From the NCBI GenBank assembly GCA_947385505.1, contig CANDLP010000114.1, positions 1 to 7,299 on the forward strand: a DNA stretch of 7,299 bases, in the 5' to 3' direction. The notes beneath the pieces were generated by a model. The model did not search any database, was not told where the DNA came from, and saw only the letters and a program-made list of their open reading frames with translations. Of this stretch, positions 5,788 to 7,299 are shown one piece after another. Each line of letters starts with the position of its first letter. The stretch's first letter is position 1. A program made the position numbers and the translations under genes. The DNA comes from an uncultured Clostridia bacterium (lineage in GTDB: Bacteria > Bacillota > Clostridia > Oscillospirales > Ruminococcaceae).

Positions 5788-6687
5788 GCATAACACCGCC
5801 GCCTTATCCCTTTCAAGCTGCTGCCGCAGATCCTCCATGCTGTCAAATTTTCTTTCTTCTCTTATATATTCGCGAAGCACGACTCTGGCTCTCAATCCAT
5901 ACAGATTGCCCTCATAGCCTATTATGTGAGTTTCCATTTCCTGAACTCTTTCTTCTCCCTCCTCAAATTCCACAGTGGGCTTTATTCCTATGTTGGTTAT
6001 TGAGGGATAGTTTCTGTTTCTTACCTGAGTCCAGCTTTTATAAACCCCTCTTTTCGGCGCTATCATACCGGAAGGGATAAGCTGATTGATAGTGGGAAAG
6101 CCTATTTTTCTTCCGTTTTTTCTTCCCTCTCTGACTTCAAGAACATATGTCAGCTCATAACCCAGAAGGGTATTCGCCTTGATTAAATCTCCCTGTCTTA
6201 TAAGCTCTCTTATTGCGGTGGAACTTATAGGCTCGCCGTCGTAAGTTACGGCGGGCACTATGCAAGTCTCTATCCCTCTTTCGGCGCATATGGCGGAAAG
6301 TGTTTCCGCTGTGGCCTTTCCTCCCTTTGCAAAGCGAAAATCGTAGCCGCAAGCCACAAAACCCGCATTAAGCTTTTCCTTAAGCACCTTATCCACAAAT
6401 TCTTCCGCGGACAGATCTCTCAGATCGGCGAAATCGGGAGCAAATATATAATTTACCCCTATACGTGAAAGCAGTTCAAGCTTAAGATCGTAAGTTATTA
6501 TATTTTCTCTTTCTTTAAATTTCGGGAGCATTGTTTTGTTATTAAAGGTAAAGACCACCGAAGTAAGATCGGTGCGGAGCAGCGCTTGTTTGATAACCTC
6601 GATATGTCCTAAGTGAAGTCCGTCAAAAAAACCCAGCGCTACCGCCGATTTTCCGTTTTTACAGCCCCTTGCGGTTATATCAGTCAT
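5785..6687 (-). CDS. ribF: Bifunctional riboflavin kinase / FMN adenylyltransferase (FAD synthetase)
   Basis: The enzyme phosphorylates riboflavin to FMN and then adenylylates FMN to FAD in the cytoplasm. The 300-residue length fits the bacterial RibF family. The N-terminal nucleotidyltransferase domain (about residues 13-165) shows GFFDGLHLGH at 19-28, which carries the HxGH nucleotide-binding motif, then GYDFRF at 114-119 and ISSTAIR at 154-160. The C-terminal flavokinase domain (about 175-298) shows GFPTIN at 196-201, the PSITNIG-KPTV stretch at 228-239, ETHI at 252-255 with the probable catalytic Glu252, and a family-typical tail with RKFDSMEDL. A TTG at 6711 would add 8 residues. The ATG at 6687 is preferred because AAAGGA lies 9 bases before it (6697-6702) and GFFDG then sits at the usual distance from the N-terminus. 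It overlaps the upstream acidic gene by 8 nt. Confidence 0.95.
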   Translation of the reverse strand: MTDITARGCKNGKSAVALGFFDGLHLGHIEVIKQALLRTDLTSVVFTFNNKTMLPKFKERENIITYDLKLELLSRIGVNYIFAPDFADLRDLSAEEFVDKVLKEKLNAGFVACGYDFRFAKGGKATAETLSAICAERGIETCIVPAVTYDGEPISSTAIRELIRQGDLIKANTLLGYELTYVLEVREGRKNGRKIGFPTINQLIPSGMIAPKRGVYKSWTQVRNRNYPSITNIGIKPTVEFEEGEERVQEMETHIIGYEGNLYGLRARVVLREYIREERKFDSMEDLRQQLERDKAAVLC

Positions 6688-7299
6688 CGCTGTCTGTCCT
6701 TTCCCCGTCAAAAAAGTCGTCTTCGTCGTCTATAAAGGCGCTTTCAAGGTAAGCCAAATAATCATTGTCAATATTGATGCCGGGAGCCTCCGCTTTTTCC
6801 TTATGCTCTGACGTTTTTTCCTGTTCTTTATCCTCTGTGCCGTTGTCGGAAGACGTCTGAGAAAAAATATTTTCAAGGGCGCTGTCAAAAGTAACGCGTG
6901 CAACCGCTTGTTCCACGATATCAACGTTTTTATCCGCGCTGTTATTCTTTTCACCATCAGGCTCTGACATAATCTGTTCTCCGTTTGCCGCTTTGATATT
7001 GGCCAATGCCTGCGCCACAATACTGTCGTCTTCCGCCTCATCGGCAAACGTTCCTGCGGTGGGGACAAAAAACGCCTCGGCTTCTTCGGCTCCCTCTTCC
7101 GATTCGGGAATCGTTTGTTTCGGGAGCATTGACTCTGTTTCGGTGGAAACTTTGTTTGCTGTTTCCTCAAACGTTTCCGAAATCGCTTCTTCGGAAGGTA
7201 CTTCCAACGTTTTTTCAACGGCTTTCGCAATTACTTCTTCGAAGTGTACTTCTGACGTTTCCTCAACTGTTTCCGCAATCACTTCTTCGGAAGGTACTT
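6680..7299 (-). CDS. Acidic repeat-containing protein of unknown function (5' end beyond the window)
   Basis: The reading frame stays open to the window edge, so the gene is 5'-truncated; about 205 residues are visible. A GTG at 7282 could be read as a start, but it lies inside a repeat unit and the frame continues upstream of it (V-P-S-E-E), so it is not a credible start. The first visible stretch is three consecutive 16-residue repeats beginning EVPSEE or EVHFEE. The rest is rich in Glu, Asp, Ser and Thr, and the C-terminus is strongly acidic (DDEDDFFDGE). I see no membrane segment, signal peptide or catalytic motif. It is probably a soluble, largely disordered or helical protein. The TGA stop overlaps the ribF start region by 8 nt, so the two genes are likely cotranscribed and translationally coupled. 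A competing Lys/Arg-rich frame (6730-7230) is judged a shadow. I do not recognise the family. Confidence 0.75.
   Translation of the reverse strand, partial: VPSEEVIAETVEETSEVHFEEVIAKAVEKTLEVPSEEAISETFEETANKVSTETESMLPKQTIPESEEGAEEAEAFFVPTAGTFADEAEDDSIVAQALANIKAANGEQIMSEPDGEKNNSADKNVDIVEQAVARVTFDSALENIFSQTSSDNGTEDKEQEKTSEHKEKAEAPGINIDNDYLAYLESAFIDDEDDFFDGERTDSDD
6697..6702 (-). promoter_or_regulatory. Ribosome binding site deciding the ribF start
   Basis: AAAGGA on the minus strand lies 9 bases before the ATG at 6687 and downstream of the alternative TTG at 6711. It therefore supports the shorter ribF. It lies within the 3' end of the acidic gene, consistent with translational coupling. Confidence 0.7.
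7157..7299 (-). repeat. Tandem 48-bp coding repeats (three 16-residue units, first cut by the window edge)
   Basis: Read on the minus strand, three consecutive units of exactly 16 codons are visible: EVPSEEVIAETVEETS, EVHFEEVIAKAVEKTL and EVPSEEAISETFEETA. The leading Glu of the first unit is inferred, because only two bases of its codon are inside the window. Units 1 and 3 share an 18-base identical stretch (plus strand 7282-7299 region against 7187-7204 region), while unit 2 is more diverged. This gives an A-B-A pattern with a possible 96-bp higher-order period. The array probably extends beyond the window. Confidence 0.85.

Noticed and set aside
6688..6711. TTG start giving a longer RibF
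   Set aside because: The ribosome binding site lies downstream of the TTG and 9 bases before the ATG at 6687. The extra 8 residues are not expected for the family.
6730..7230. Lys/Arg-rich 166-residue minus-strand frame
   Set aside because: It is the shifted frame of the acidic repeat gene (runs of GAA/GAG-type codons read out of phase). The acidic frame is longer, runs to the window edge and ends coupled to ribF.
7280..7282. GTG as the start of the acidic protein
   Set aside because: It falls in the middle of a repeat unit and the frame continues upstream in the same repeat pattern to the window edge.

Overview
The window looks like a chromosomal segment of a low-to-mid GC Firmicute, most likely a gut Clostridia lineage of the Oscillospiraceae/Ruminococcaceae type. 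This rests on strong AAAGGA(G) ribosome binding sites, the general protein character and the gene families present. It is an inference, as no rRNA or marker gene is in view. Every convincing gene lies on the minus strand, so the biological order runs from high to low coordinates.

At the high-coordinate edge is the 3' part of an unrecognised, very acidic gene. Its visible N-terminal portion consists of three 16-residue repeats and continues past the window edge. It overlaps the start of ribF, the bifunctional riboflavin kinase/FAD synthetase, whose best start is the ATG at 6687 rather than an upstream TTG.

Between ribF and the next operon lie about 350 gene-free bases packed with inverted repeats. 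They include an AT-only hairpin over the ribF stop codon and a pair of 16-bp arms, each containing the palindrome ATTTGCAAAT, around a perfect TATAAT. There is also a roughly 155-bp near-palindrome bounded by TA dinucleotides that looks like a miniature inverted-repeat transposable element (MITE). It sits about 6 bases upstream of the ribosome binding site of the following operon.

The rest of the window is a tight five-gene operon. It comprises a GldA-type ABC ATPase, a GldF-type six-helix ABC-2 permease (1-nt TAATG overlap with the ATPase), a GldG-like membrane-anchored auxiliary protein, a DUF4340 membrane-anchored protein, and a small soluble 96-residue protein of unknown function. The first four form a widely recurring ABC module of unknown substrate. 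The known relatives, gldA/F/G, belong to Bacteroidota gliding motility, but nothing here suggests gliding. The module probably assembles an envelope complex with two single-pass proteins exposing large extracytoplasmic domains. Downstream (1-119) is a perfect 15-bp hairpin without a U-tract.

No tRNA, rRNA, CRISPR array, recognisable riboswitch or complete transposase gene was seen. The points most worth a second look are the TA-flanked MITE-like palindrome in the operon leader, the 48-bp repeat array in the acidic gene, the threefold internal repeat of the DUF4340 protein, and the small protein that ends the ABC operon.
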